NCBI GenBank assembly: GCA_001311565.1
Contig: BBBM01000001.1
Location: 1 to 64,000, forward strand
Origin: Desulfothermus okinawensis JCM 13304
GTDB lineage: Bacteria > Desulfobacterota > Desulfovibrionia > Desulfovibrionales > Desulfothermaceae
Direction of reading: 5' to 3'
DNA length: 64,000 bases
How positions within the stretch are numbered: position 1 is the stretch's first letter; every line of letters begins with the position of its first letter. The translations under genes were made by a program, and so were the position numbers. Shown piece after piece: positions 54,432 to 64,000 of the stretch. Below the pieces are notes generated by a model, which was not told the DNA's origin, made no database searches, and saw only the letters and a list, made by a program, of their open reading frames with translations.

Positions 54432-56489
54432 ATGCTTATCAAAAGGATATTGTTATTTGCTCCAATATTACTAATAATTATTCTACTCCAGTCTTACTTC
54501 TGGGTGCCTACGTACCAGCAACAGACCAAGGGTAATCCAGATAGATTAGTGGAATTCATCACTGGATCAACTGGGGATGCTGCTATTTTAAATCCAATAC
54601 TTTCAGCTGATTCTGCTTCCTCAGAAATAGAGGGCAAGGTCTTTGAGGGACTAATCGATAGAGATGAGCACCTGAATTTTAGGGGACGCGTAGCAAGGTC
54701 CTGGGAAATTTTTGAACAGGCATACTTTTACATAAACAAAAACAAACATCTATCTCCTGAGCAGATTATAAAAAAAATATCCCACATTAAAGGATTAAGA
54801 GAATAGAGATACTTCCACCAAAAAGAAAACACCTCCATTTTAAACTTGAAAAAAGAGACATAGACATATTTCTCAATCTACCCTCCAGGGTGAAAGTGAC
54901 ACTACTTAAAGTAAGCCCTAATTTTTTTTAATAAGGTAGAAAAAAATCCTTGGAAAAGATTATTTTAGCGATATTGATATGACAAAAGTAGTCCATATAA
55001 AACAGAAGGATCTGACAGATTCTCAACTAAAAAAAATCAGGTTAAAGTTTTTTTAAACCAACTGAGCACAATCCAGTGATTTTATTTCATTTGAGAAAAA
55101 AACATATTCTTCCACGATGGATATAAACTTACTGCAGAAGATGTGAAGTTCACATACGAAGCAATTATGGATCCCCAAAATCTATCCCCTAGGATATCTG
55201 ATTTTGAACCCATTAAAGAGGTGAATATCATAGATCCTTATACTGTGAAAGTCGTCTATAAGCGCCTTTATTCCCCTGCCTTGGGTGCATGGTCAATAGG
55301 GATCTTGCCAAAACACCTCCTTTGCAAAAAGGCCTTAAAAAAAGGAGGCCATAAAAAGAGGACTTAATCCCAAAAAAATTTACCATTAGGGACTCTAATT
55401 TTAACAGACATCCAATTGGTTCTGGTCCGTTTAAATTCGTGGAGTGGAAATCTGGACAGTACATTATACTTAAGAGGTTTGATAAGTATTTTGAAGGACC
55501 ACCAAATTACAAGAAGTACATCTTTAGAATTATGCCAGACAAACTCACCCAAGAAATGGAGTTTTATTCTGGTACACTTGATATTTACGCAGCTCAGCCC
55601 CATGAAGTAGACAGACTAAAAAAAAGATCCTAGATTTCAGGTATTTTCAGGCACATCATACGGATATACCTATATTGGATATAATTTAAGGAGAGAACCC
55701 TTTAAAGATATAAGGGTGAGACGCGCCTTATCAATGGCAATAGATGTGGACAAAATTATAAAGTACGTGCTCCACAACCAGGGAGAGAGGATAACAGGCC
55801 CATTTGTAAAACAGACAACATACTATGATAAAACAGTTAAACCTATTCCATATGATCCCAAAGGGGCACTTTTGTTATTAAAAAAAGGCTGGTTGGGAAA
55901 AGGGTAAAGATGGATGGCTTTATAAAAATGGCAGAAAAATGCAGTTTACATTGATCACAAATTCAGGAAATGAAATCAGAAAGGCAATACTTGCTATTGT
56001 TCAGGACTCCTGGAAAAAGATTGGCGTAGATGTTTCAACTGATGTTCTGGAGTGGTCAGTTTTTATCCAGGAAAGGATAAACAAACTGGACTTTGATGCA
56101 GTTATCCTTGGCTGGGTAATGTCTATTGAACCAGACCTCTATCAAATATTCCATTCATCTCAAACCCACCCATATCAACTAAACTTTATAGGATTTAAAA
56201 ACAAAAAGGCGGATGAATTAATAGAAAAGATTAGAACAGAATATGACCTCAAAAAAAACAGATAGAATACTGCCATGAACTACATAGGCTCATTGCAAGA
56301 GAATGTCCTTATACCTTTCTATTTGTGAGAAAATGGACAGTTGCTCTGGACAATCGAATAGTTATAAAGGATAAGGATAGTAGGGGGAAAATAGTATATA
56401 AAAAGATAACCCCAACACCAACAGGAGATTTTTCATTTTACTTCAATAAATGGATAAAACTCCCCCAGAGAATTGATTTTAAAAATTAA
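54432..56489 (+). CDS. ABC-type solute-binding protein, family 5 (peptide/nickel type) (frameshifted as read)
   Basis: N-terminal membrane or signal segment (RILLFAPILLIIILLQSYFW), then the family 5 opening AAILNPILSADSASSEIEGK, VFEGLIDRDEHLNFRGRVAR. A middle insertion of about 100 residues rich in Lys follows, then LRKNIFFHDGYKLTAEDVKF and TYEAI, the SGPFKFVEWKSGQYIILKRF motif, VRRALSMAIDVDKIIKYVL, and DFDAVILGW-like text near the end. About 680 residues after some eleven run corrections. No permease or ATPase genes adjoin it, so it is an orphan receptor or works with a distant transporter. Substrate unknown. Confidence 0.78.
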
Positions 56490-56503
56490 GGCTATACCAG
56501 AAG

Positions 56504-58703
56504 TTAGCATCTGGTATAGCCACAGGAATTACACAACATACATCCCTCTTGAAAGGTAATCTCCTCACCGCATTCTGGACATACTGGCCTAACCAGAGAA
56601 GGCTCTATTTTTGTTCCATGGTTCCTAGATTTCTTCATATATTGATTTTCTAAGACCCATGCAACTGCATCAGGGATAGAGAGTAGAAGCCCCTTTTTTT
56701 TGAAATACAGGATGTTCTCCTCCAATTCCCTTTAATTGTCTCACTATTTCTTCTACTTCCACACCTGATCTCAGAGCCAGAGATACAAGCCTTCCAATTG
56801 CCTCTGCCTTTGCAGTGATAGATCTTCCAGATTTTCCTATGGTAGCAAATACTTCAAATGGTTTACCATCTACTTCATTTACAGTTAAGTATAGAGTACC
56901 AAGACCAGTCTTTACCTTTTGGGTAAACCCATACACCACATCAGGCCGTTGCCTTACCTTTGATTCCTTTTCGCTGTCCTTTTTTAAATTGAGCACTTGA
57001 GAAGACTTACACCCATCTCTAAAAACTGTAACCCCCTTTACCCCCAATTTATATGCCTCTAAATATATATTTCTAACATCATCTATTGTGGAGCTATTAG
57101 GTAAATTAACTGTCTTAGAACTGCGTTATCTGTATATTTTTGAAAAGCTGCCTGCATCTTTAGATGGTACATGGGTTCAATATCGTGGGCAACCACAAAA
57201 ATCCTCCTGAACTCATCTGGTATATAGTCCAAATGTTGAATACTTCCCTTTTCTAAAATATCCTCTATGAGTTCATCGGAATACAAACCAAGTTTTTCAA
57301 AGGCTTCTTTAAACACCTTATTTACCTCTAGCAGCTTTTCACCATCCATAACATGTCTGTAAAAACAAAGGGAAAAAAACAGGCTCAATACCAGATGAAC
57401 ACTCAGCAATTATAGAAAGGGTTCCAGTGGGCGCAATAGTGGTTGTTGTAGCATTTCTATAAGGACCTTCTCCATTGAGCTTATAAATAGATTCTTCATA
57501 AGCAGGAAATGGTCCCTTCTCTTTTGCGAGAATTTTTGAAGCTTCCTTTGATTCCCTTTGAATAAAGGACATGAGCTTTTCAGCAAGTCTAATTGCTTCC
57601 TCGCTGTTGTAGGGAATCCCCATTTTAAAAAGTAGATCTGCCCACCCCATTATACCAAGACCAATCTTTCTGTTTAACCTGACTTTCTCAGTTATTTTAT
57701 CAATGGGATATTTAGATAGATCAATTACATTATCTAGAAATCGAACGCAAAGATGCACAACTTGTTTTAGACGATCAAAATCTATTTTTTTCATCTTCCC
57801 TGTCCACATAAAAATTGCTCAAGTTTATAGAACCTAAATTGCATGCCTCATAAGGCAAAAGTGGTTGTTCTCCGCATGGATTGGTACTTTCAATCTCTCC
57901 CTGGGTGGGCGTGGGATTATCCCGATTGATCCTATCCAAAAAAATAATCCCGGGATCTCCACTTTGCCATGCCTTTTCAACTAAAAGATTAAAAACATCC
58001 CTGGCCCTAAGCTCCCCTTTTCTTTCCCCTGTATGGGGTGCAATTAGGGAATATCTTTTATCAGCTAAAACTGCCTCCATGAATTCTTCAGTTAGTGCAA
58101 CAGATAGGTTAAAGTTATTAAGCTCCCCTTCTTTTTCCTTTGCCTTTATAAATTCAATGATGTCAGGGTGGTCAACCCTGAGTATACCCATATTGGCTCC
58201 ACGCCTTGTGCCGCCCTGTTTAACCTGTTCTGTTGCTGTGTTGAATATTTTTATAAAAGATAATGGACCTGATGCTATTCCTCCTGTTGATCCCACCCTG
58301 CTGTTCTTTGGCCTTAATCTGGAAAAGGAAAAGCCTGTTCCCCCACCAGATTTGTGTATTAGAGCAGCATATTTAATTGCATCAAAAATACCTTCCATGG
58401 AATCTTCAACTGGTAAGACAAAACAGGCAGCGAGCTGACCCAATTTAGTGCCTGCATTCATAAGTGTTGGGGAATTAGGTAAAAAGTCCTTTCCAACCAT
58501 TAAATTAAAAAAACCTTACTGCCAGATCATCAGGGGTGTACGGTGAATTTTTGTATCTGGCCTCTACATCAGCAACACTTTTGGCAACTCGCCAAAATAA
58601 TTCTTCTATTGTCTCAATGGGTTTTCCATCTGGTCCTTTTCTCAAATATCTCTTTTCTAAAACCTTTTTTTGCATTTTCACTAAAATTAATTGTAATTGC
58701 CAT
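56504..58703 (-). CDS. nrdJ: Vitamin B12-dependent (class II) ribonucleotide reductase (frameshifted as read)
   Basis: Makes deoxyribonucleotides with adenosylcobalamin, independent of oxygen. Seen: [69 protein letters not shown], the catalytic [40 protein letters not shown] and [20 protein letters not shown]. The C terminus has a zinc-like CPECGE...CNSCGYTRC pair that re-reduces the active site. Breaks near 58670, 58508, 57787, 57373, 57116 (missing T) and 56697. About 730 residues. Fits a strict or B12-using anaerobe. Confidence 0.92.
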
Positions 58704-58760
58704 ATCCCTATTTAATACCATTTTGTTTGTGGTCATAACCATAATACTCTCTATAAATGT

Positions 58761-59238
58761 TTACATTTCAAAACTAACTTCAACCACTACCTTACCCCCT
58801 GTATTCACACTAAATGGGATTGAGAGGATTGGGGCATTTTTGATGTGATCCAACTCCTTCCCCTTTCCAATAATAATTTTAGGAGTACCTGCCTGAAACT
58901 TAAGGCCCTGTTCAGAGAGATGGATCCTCGCCTGACCTGAGATCATATTAGTGAGCTCACCAACTGCATCTGCGATTTCGTCGTTTATCTCAGTAAAATT
59001 TTCAAAGAGCATATTGTTTACTATTGTTAAAACAGCATCTTTAGTTAAAGTGAGAGAGATAACCCCATTCATATGACCAGAAATATCAAGAATACCTGTC
59101 ACATCTCCCACCGCAGTTCTCTGTTTATTTATATATGGCCTTTCTGGTTTAACCTTTACATTGGCCATTGTCTCAAGCACGTTGATTACCGCGCCTAAAA
59201 AAAGGATTTATAAAATTCACATCATAACTTTTGGCCAT
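58761..59238 (-). CDS. cheX: CheX-like chemotaxis phosphatase (frameshifted as read)
   Basis: Repaired N terminus SYDVNFINPFLGAVINVLET, then GDVTGILDISGHMNGVISLT and the phosphatase helix EINDEIADAVGELTNMISGQ, with the E-x2-N dyad seen in CheX/CheC/FliY. It dephosphorylates CheY-P. One surplus T near 59202-59208. About 159 residues. Next to an HDOD gene and cheR on the same strand. Confidence 0.85.
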
Positions 59239-59302
59239 AACTACCTACTTTGATCTGTTTTTAGGAGGGATCAACAAATTTTAGGCCAAACTTAGGATTT
59301 TT

Positions 59303-60528
59303 CTATAACAAGGCTGCAAGTAAACCTTTTAACAACTTGTTGTGTTCAAAAACCATTGGCCTAATTTTCTCAAGGGGAAAATCAAGCATTTCAAAAAGTT
59401 CCTCTTCCATCCCTGGTACAACAAAAGTACCCCCATAAACTATTGCAACTGCATTTGCAAGGTTGTCTGCTAGCTGTAAGATTGCAGCCCCTTTATTAAA
59501 TGAAGCATCAGAGGGAGTGTGGTGGTTGGAAACAATATCATTGATTGTCTCAGGGAATTCCCAACTACTCATTAGCAAATTACTAATATCTGTGTGAGTA
59601 AATCCAAGGACATACTCTTCAGCTTCAATCAAAGGAACCATATTTTCCCTGGCAAACACCAATGCCTCAACTGAAGAATAGGCATATTCTTAAACAATAT
59701 CAATTTTCCCACATCATGAAGCAGTCCAGCAGTAAAAAAATGTTTCATCACTCATATCCTTATAATTTGAGGCAATAAGTTTGGCAAAAATGCCACAACT
59801 AAGGGAATGTCTCCAAAAGGTCTGCATATCTATTAACTCAGGGGGGATATCTTTAAAATATCTTATGGCAGTTATCCCAAGGGCCAGATTTGAGAGCTCT
59901 TCTTCACCAACATAAGACACCGCCCTTTCTATTGAATCGACCTTTTGGGTGAGTCCAAATAATGGACTGTTTACCAGCTTAAGCAGTTTTGTGGATAGAG
60001 CAACATCAGTACTAACAACCTCTGCTATATCCTTGGCTGAGCTTGATGGACTCTCCAACAATTTTTTTTAGTTTAAAATATACATCAGGAAATGATGCCA
60101 GAGAGAGCTCATGTTTTATTATGTCCTCAGGACCACCCATATCCTTTAAAAATAAGTCCTTCATTCTCTCTACACTTTTGGCCCTTATATACTCTTCACA
60201 CAGGGGTTCCCAGCCTCTTTTCAAGGCAGTAAATACCAATTCAACTATTATTCTATATAGTTCAACAAATAATCTGTTGTCTGGATTTACATACATAAAA
60301 AAATTTAAAAACATATTCTTGTGCCAAAGTCTCCAAGAGATCTTCTTCCTCTTGTTCACTCTTTGCAGTGACATAGACATATTCTATCCCCGCATCCTGG
60401 AGGAGTTCTTTTTCCTTTTCTCCTAGCTCTCTGCCTTTTGGCAAAAGCTCAGTTCCATCTAAACCAGACACGTGCTTAGCTAAAATCATGCCTGGAACTA
60501 TATATTCAACACAAATCTTTTTCACCAC
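59303..60528 (-). CDS. HDOD-domain signalling protein (frameshifted as read)
   Basis: N-terminal segment VPGMILAKHVSGLDGTELLP (like the N-terminal part of HD-GYP proteins), a helical linker, then an HDOD domain: DVALSTKLLKLVNSPLFGLT, IERAVSYVGEEELSNLALGI, TFWRHSLSCGIFAKLIASNY, GLLHDVGKLILF and IVSNHHTPSDASFNKGAAIL. The His and Asp residues of an HD site are partly kept, but HDOD proteins usually lack phosphodiesterase activity. Breaks near 60299, 60066, 59737 and a missing G near 59691. GTG start at 60528. About 407 residues. Linked with cheX and cheR. Confidence 0.77.
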
Positions 60529-60541
60529 AATCCCCCTAATC

Positions 60542-61421
60542 TTATTTGTTTTTCTGATACACTATACCACCAGGTTTGATTTGCGCTTTAAATAGTTTGG
60601 TTATTCTGTGTATGCTTTCTGAATAACCCAAGAAAAGATAGCCATCATCCTTTAAATTATCATAAAAGTGGGAAAGGACCTTTTGTTTTACTGCATCGTC
60701 AAAATATATAATCACATTTCTACAAAATATTATATCAGATTTTGGTATTTTTTTAACATCCCTTTGTTCTGCAAGGTTGATTAATTGAAAATTAACCAGT
60801 TTCTGCACCTTTGGATGGATTCGGTATCCAGTAGCCTCTTTTATAAAATATTTTTGTTTGATATTATCTGGAGTGGTCCTAAGCGAATAGTCACTATATA
60901 TCCCTTTCCTGGCCTTTAGCAGAACAGCAGGAGATAAGTCATTTGCATAAATCTTTACATTCCATCCAATAATAGAAACCTTTAGGACTTCATGTAGTAT
61001 GATTCCAAGGGTATAGGGTTCTTCTCCACTTGAACACCCAGCTGACCAAATAGTAATGGATTTTACGCCCTCATTTTGCCTCTTTTTTATGATCTCAGGG
61101 AGAATAACATTTTTAAAAAAAAGTGAGTTGTTTTAAGTCTCTGAAAAAAACTGGTCTCATTTATAGTTATCAACTCACACAATTTTTGAATTCACTTTCT
61201 TTTTTTAGGAGAGAATTTCAAAATTTTACATATTCTGCAAAGGAAAGAAGATTCAGCTCGCTTAGCCTTTTTCCCAATTTATTCTCAATTAAATATTTTC
61301 GTCTAGGAGGAATTGAGATACCTGTTTTTGCATAAATAAAGTCAGTTAGCTCTTTAAATTCCCCATCTGACAATTTTGGTGTTTTTCTAAGAGATAGTTT
61401 CCCCAATGAAAGAGTTGCCAT
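60542..61421 (-). CDS. cheR: Chemoreceptor glutamate methyltransferase CheR (frameshifted as read)
   Basis: SAM-dependent methylation of receptor glutamates. N-terminal helical domain (LTDFIYAKTGISIPPRRKYL), ITINETSFFRDLKQLTFFKN, SAM motif IWSAGCSSGEEPYTLGIIL, NVKIYANDLSPAVLLKARKG, and IIFCRNVIIYFDDAVKQKVL. Breaks near 61220-61180 (several A/T runs), 61141 and 61115. About 290 residues. aaaggagac upstream. The acceptor is presumably the receptor at 42664. Confidence 0.9.
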
Positions 61422-61633
61422 ATTATTAGCCCTGTCTCCTTTAAGTTTTCTTTAAATTATCCTAACAGACACATAACATAGCCTTTCTATAGCAAATACC
61501 AAAAAGAAATTCAACATACGTTTCCACTATTAATTAAATTCTATTTATAACATAAACAAAAACTTGATTTTTTTTCATAAAAAGACATAATGTTTTACAA
61601 CTTTTATCAGCAAAAGATTTTGGAGGTATACAT

Positions 61634-61720
61634 ATGCCTGATCCTGACAGTCGAAGGACTTTTGTTAGAATGAAAAAAATTTCCAGGACATATTGCCAGG
61701 CCTGTAATTATATGAAATAA
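61634..61720 (+). CDS. Putative Mg2+-sensing leader peptide upstream of mgtE
   Basis: A short ORF with a strong ggagg 7 bases before its ATG starts MPDPDSRRTFVRMKK. As read it stops at 61718-61720 (28 codons). If the 7-base A run at 61673-61679 is really 6, it stops at 61713-61715 (26 codons, KKFPGHIARPVII end). The start resembles enterobacterial mgtL ([17 protein letters not shown]), where alternating acidic and proline residues make ribosomes fall off at low Mg2+. It is separate from mgtE in either frame. Its 3' part overlaps one arm of alternative RNA helices. Confidence 0.5.
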   Translation: MPDPDSRRTFVRMKKISRTYCQACNYMK

Positions 61721-61776
61721 AACCTTATGGTCACATCTCCAGGGCCTGGGGATAGGTCCTGGGTTTACTGGAGGTG
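61696..61776 (+). promoter_or_regulatory. Alternative RNA helices controlling the mgtE ribosome binding site
   Basis: Helix A: CCAGGCC (61696-61702, inside the leader ORF) with GGCCTGG (61743-61749), perfect. Helix B: CATCTCC (61734-61740) with GGAGGTG (61770-61776), one G-U pair; this buries the mgtE Shine-Dalgarno. The pairings cross, so they exclude each other. A ribosome finishing the leader would block helix A and favour B (mgtE off); early drop-off would allow A (mgtE on). The pairing is seen; the regulation is inferred. Confidence 0.45.
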
Positions 61777-61780
61777 GACC

Positions 61781-63163
61781 ATGACCAAAAATCCCCTTTT
61801 AGTTCCAGAAATCAGAGAATTTATCTCAAAAAAACGATGTAGATACCATAAAGGAATTTTGCAGCAGTACCCATCCTGGTATAGTTGCAGAATTCATATC
61901 TCCTCTATCACCCAATGAGATATGGGACATCTTAAAAATTCTAAACCCTGACTTAAGGGCAGAAATATTTAGTCATTTAGATTTAGATCTTCAAATAAAA
62001 TTAACCCAAAACCTATCACGCCACGACCTGGCCCAGTTAATATCCGAGATGTCACCAGACGATAGAGTAGATCTATTGAAAAAAACTCCCAGAGGAGTTC
62101 AAAGAAAATCTCTTACCTGCCATTGCCCAGGCAGAGAGGGAAGATATTAGAAAACTTTCTTCCTATCCTGAAGGTACAGCTGGTGCAGTGATGACCTCAG
62201 ACTACGCCACTTTGCCACCTGATATTACTGCCCAGCAAGCTATTGATAAACTGAGAAAGGAAGCCCCAGACAAAGAAACCATTTACTATTGTTATGTTGT
62301 TGACGAACAGAGAAGACTACTTGGTTTTGTCTCATTGAAAGATTTGATCCTTGCCAAACCAGATACCCTGGTAAAAGAAATAATGAACAAGGATTTAATC
62401 TATGCCCATGTATTAGATGACCAGGAAGAAGTTGCCAGAAAGATACAAAAATACGATCTAATTGCATTGCCAGTTGTAAATGGAAATGATGCATTAGTTG
62501 GTATAATTACATATGACGATGCAATGGACATAATCACCCAGGAACATACTGAAGACATGGAAAAATTAATGGCAATTACAGGTGAACACGAAGCAGCTGC
62601 ATATATGAAAACCCCTGTCATAGAACACTTTAAAAACAGATGTGGTTGGCTTATTTTCCTGGCCCTATTAGGATTTGTGTCAGGATTCATTGTACAAAAG
62701 TTCGAAAATGTGATTATGCAATTCACAATACTTGCTACATTTATGCCAATGTTAGCGGATACTGGGGGAAATACTGGCAGCCAATCAGCCACCCTGGTTA
62801 TTAGGGCACTGGCTTTAAAAGAAATTACTCCAAGAGATTTTCTCAGGGTAATATATAAGGAATTTAACATCTCCTTACTACTTGGAATTGCCCTTGCGTT
62901 TGTTGCGATTTTAAGGGTTTATTTCTACGCTTTGACAACTCCAACTTACCATCTTCCACTTACTAAAATAGGAATGGCTGTTGGAGTGGCACTTTCTCTC
63001 CAAGTGATTTCATCAACTCTTATTGGGGCGATACTCCCTTTAATAGCAGCTAGATTCAAAACAGACCCAGCTGTAGTTGCATCTCCAGCCCTAACAACAA
63101 TTGTGGATATAACAGGACTGTTTATATTTTTTTACCACAGCAAAAATTATTTTAGGAATATAA
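61781..63163 (+). CDS. mgtE: Magnesium transporter MgtE (frameshifted as read)
   Basis: Mg2+ channel with a cytoplasmic sensor. Order: N domain (SLSPNEIWDILKILNPDL-like helices, SEMSPDDRVDLLKKLPEEFK), two CBS domains (TAGAVMTSDYATLPPDITA, YYCYVVDEQRRLLGFVSLKD, LIALPVVNGNDALVGIITYD), then five membrane helices with the pore motif PMLADTGGNTGSQSATLVIR. Breaks near 61831, 62085 and a T run near 63129. The last correction gives the true end TTAKIILGI at 63163; as read the gene runs into the next one. ggaggtgg precedes the ATG. About 460 residues. Confidence 0.92.
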
Positions 63164-63165
63164 TC

Positions 63166-63871
63166 ATGCAAACTCTCACTTTATTTCCCTATGATATAGC
63201 TAGATATAACTCGTTTTTAGAGCAAATAAAAGGAAATCATCTCATGGTCACAGAGAAAATAGAGAGATTTCCAGAAGTGTTTTTGCATGTAGCTTCTGAC
63301 ACGGACTACAACAAATCAGATCTTGTCATCCCCACTGATATCTTCTCCTTATACAGAGATATTATAGTAAGTCAATCTGGCAGAGGACTGATAGAAGAGG
63401 TGACTGAGATGTTGAAGCGGTATAAACTGACAATATCTGTGGCTGAAAGCTGCACAGGTGGACTAATATCCCATCTACTAACTCAAGTCTCTGGTAGTTC
63501 CAACTATTTTATTTTGGGGGCAATCACTTATTCAAATTATGCAAAGACAAAGATATTGGGTGTACCCAATGATATACTTAAAAAAATTTGGGGCAGTACA
63601 TGAAAAAACAGCAAAACTCATGGCCACTGGAATTAAAAATAAATTGAACACAGACATTGGCCTTGCTACTACTGGTATTGCAGGACCAACTGGTGGAACC
63701 AAGGAAAAACCTGTTGGCACCATATGTATCTCTCTAATATTTCGTAACAATTTAATCGCTAAAAGATATCATATGGATTTTGGAAACAGAGAGAAAAATA
63801 AAACCTTCTTCGCCTATCTGGCATTAAATTTATTGAGATATGAACTTATTAAACAATCTAACTCATTATGA
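63166..63871 (+). CDS. cinA: CinA-like nicotinamide-nucleotide amidase, N-terminally short (frameshifted as read)
   Basis: C-terminal amidase domain (PncC): ISVAESCTGGLISHLLTQVS, GAITYSNYAKTKILGVP, DIGLATTGIAGPTGGTKEKP and VGTICISL. It recycles nicotinamide mononucleotide to nicotinate mononucleotide. Before it lie only about 75 residues, resembling the KH-type linker of full CinA (EKIERFPEVFLHVASDTD); the MoCF domain is missing. One surplus A near 63580. About 235 residues. Its stop overlaps the next ATG (ATGA). Confidence 0.82.
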
Positions 63872-64000
63872 TACACATCATCTATTTTAAGTTCCCAGGG
63901 GTTTCAACAGTGAAATGCGCCTTTACCACAAGGGTAGGAGGACATAGCCTTGGTAATTTTTCAGCTAATCTCTCCTACGAGGTTGGAGACCAGATAGAAC
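63868..64000 (+). CDS. pgeF: Multicopper polyphenol oxidase / laccase-domain protein (purine nucleosidase type), 5' part
   Basis: First 44 codons only: FPGVSTVKCAFTTRVGGHSL, then NFSANLSYEVGDQIE, the opening of the YfiH/PgeF (DUF152) family. These are zinc enzymes linked to peptidoglycan editing and purine nucleoside breakdown. Coupled to the cinA-like gene by an ATGA overlap; continues beyond the window. Confidence 0.75.
   Translation, partial: MIHIIYFKFPGVSTVKCAFTTRVGGHSLGNFSANLSYEVGDQIE

Overview
The window reads as chromosomal DNA of a low-GC, Gram-negative, flagellated and chemotactic anaerobe. It most resembles Desulfovibrionales-type sulfate reducers (for example Desulfothermus or Desulfonauticus relatives). 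This is inference from gene content and order: psd-pssA-leuA-leuC-leuD-leuB in one run, a very long PEP synthase, a periplasmic [NiFe] hydrogenase, B12-dependent ribonucleotide reductase, and a fatty-acid oxidation unit of acyl-CoA dehydrogenase, EtfBA and a membrane Fe-S ETF oxidoreductase. I saw no rRNA, tRNA, CRISPR array, insertion sequence or prophage.

One property governs how everything must be read. Most genes, including single-copy essential ones (glnS, dnaB, rplI, rpsR, tmk, nrdJ, tsaD), are broken by one-base indels, roughly 200 by hand count. Most are one surplus base in an A or T run (a run of 7 where the protein needs 6, 8 for 7, 9 for 8). A minority are one missing base in a short GG, CC, AA or TT. 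Undoing these restores full family-length proteins almost everywhere, so I annotate each broken gene as one CDS over its whole span and call the shifts probable consensus errors. 'Repaired' below means after such a correction.

Layout. 1-1046: end of a flagellar operon (fliD, flaG). 1257-5189: truD, a receiver-kinase hybrid, glnS. 5352-8262: polar amino-acid ABC transporter. 8272-14399: phospholipid genes psd and pssA, then leucine biosynthesis leuACDB. 14448-19918: PEP synthase, pcm, lytic transglycosylase, pgsA. 19938-24229: two PilT-type ATPases and small proteins, including FtsB-like and TPR proteins. 24252-30852: small unknowns, a lipoprotein, fbp, tsaD, trxA-trxB, bamD and a HisD-like protein. 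30874-34571 (minus): HAD phosphatase, cheW, trmJ, tmk, OB/HD nuclease. 34676-37251: surE and an NSS transporter with its MetS subunit. 37315-47400 (minus): thrC, paaK, dnaB-rplI-rpsR-rpsF, a chemoreceptor and the hydrogenase. 47605-54043: FadR-like operator and TetR regulator, acyl-CoA dehydrogenase, Fe-S ETF oxidoreductase, etfB, etfA. 54432-61421: solute-binding protein, nrdJ and the chemotaxis or signalling genes cheX, HDOD and cheR. 61634-64000: a short leader ORF, mgtE, a cinA-like gene and the start of pgeF.

Together these describe a cell that can oxidise H2 in the periplasm and fatty acyl-CoAs in the cytoplasm, passing electrons through ETF to the membrane, while making its own leucine, threonine, phospholipids and deoxyribonucleotides. 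The most unusual element is the mgtE leader. A 26-28 codon ORF begins M-P-D-P-D, like enterobacterial mgtL, and overlaps one arm of two mutually exclusive helices, one of which would bury the mgtE ribosome binding site. The second point of interest is a hydrogenase large subunit that ends at its last metal-binding histidine, with no cleavable C-terminal tail.
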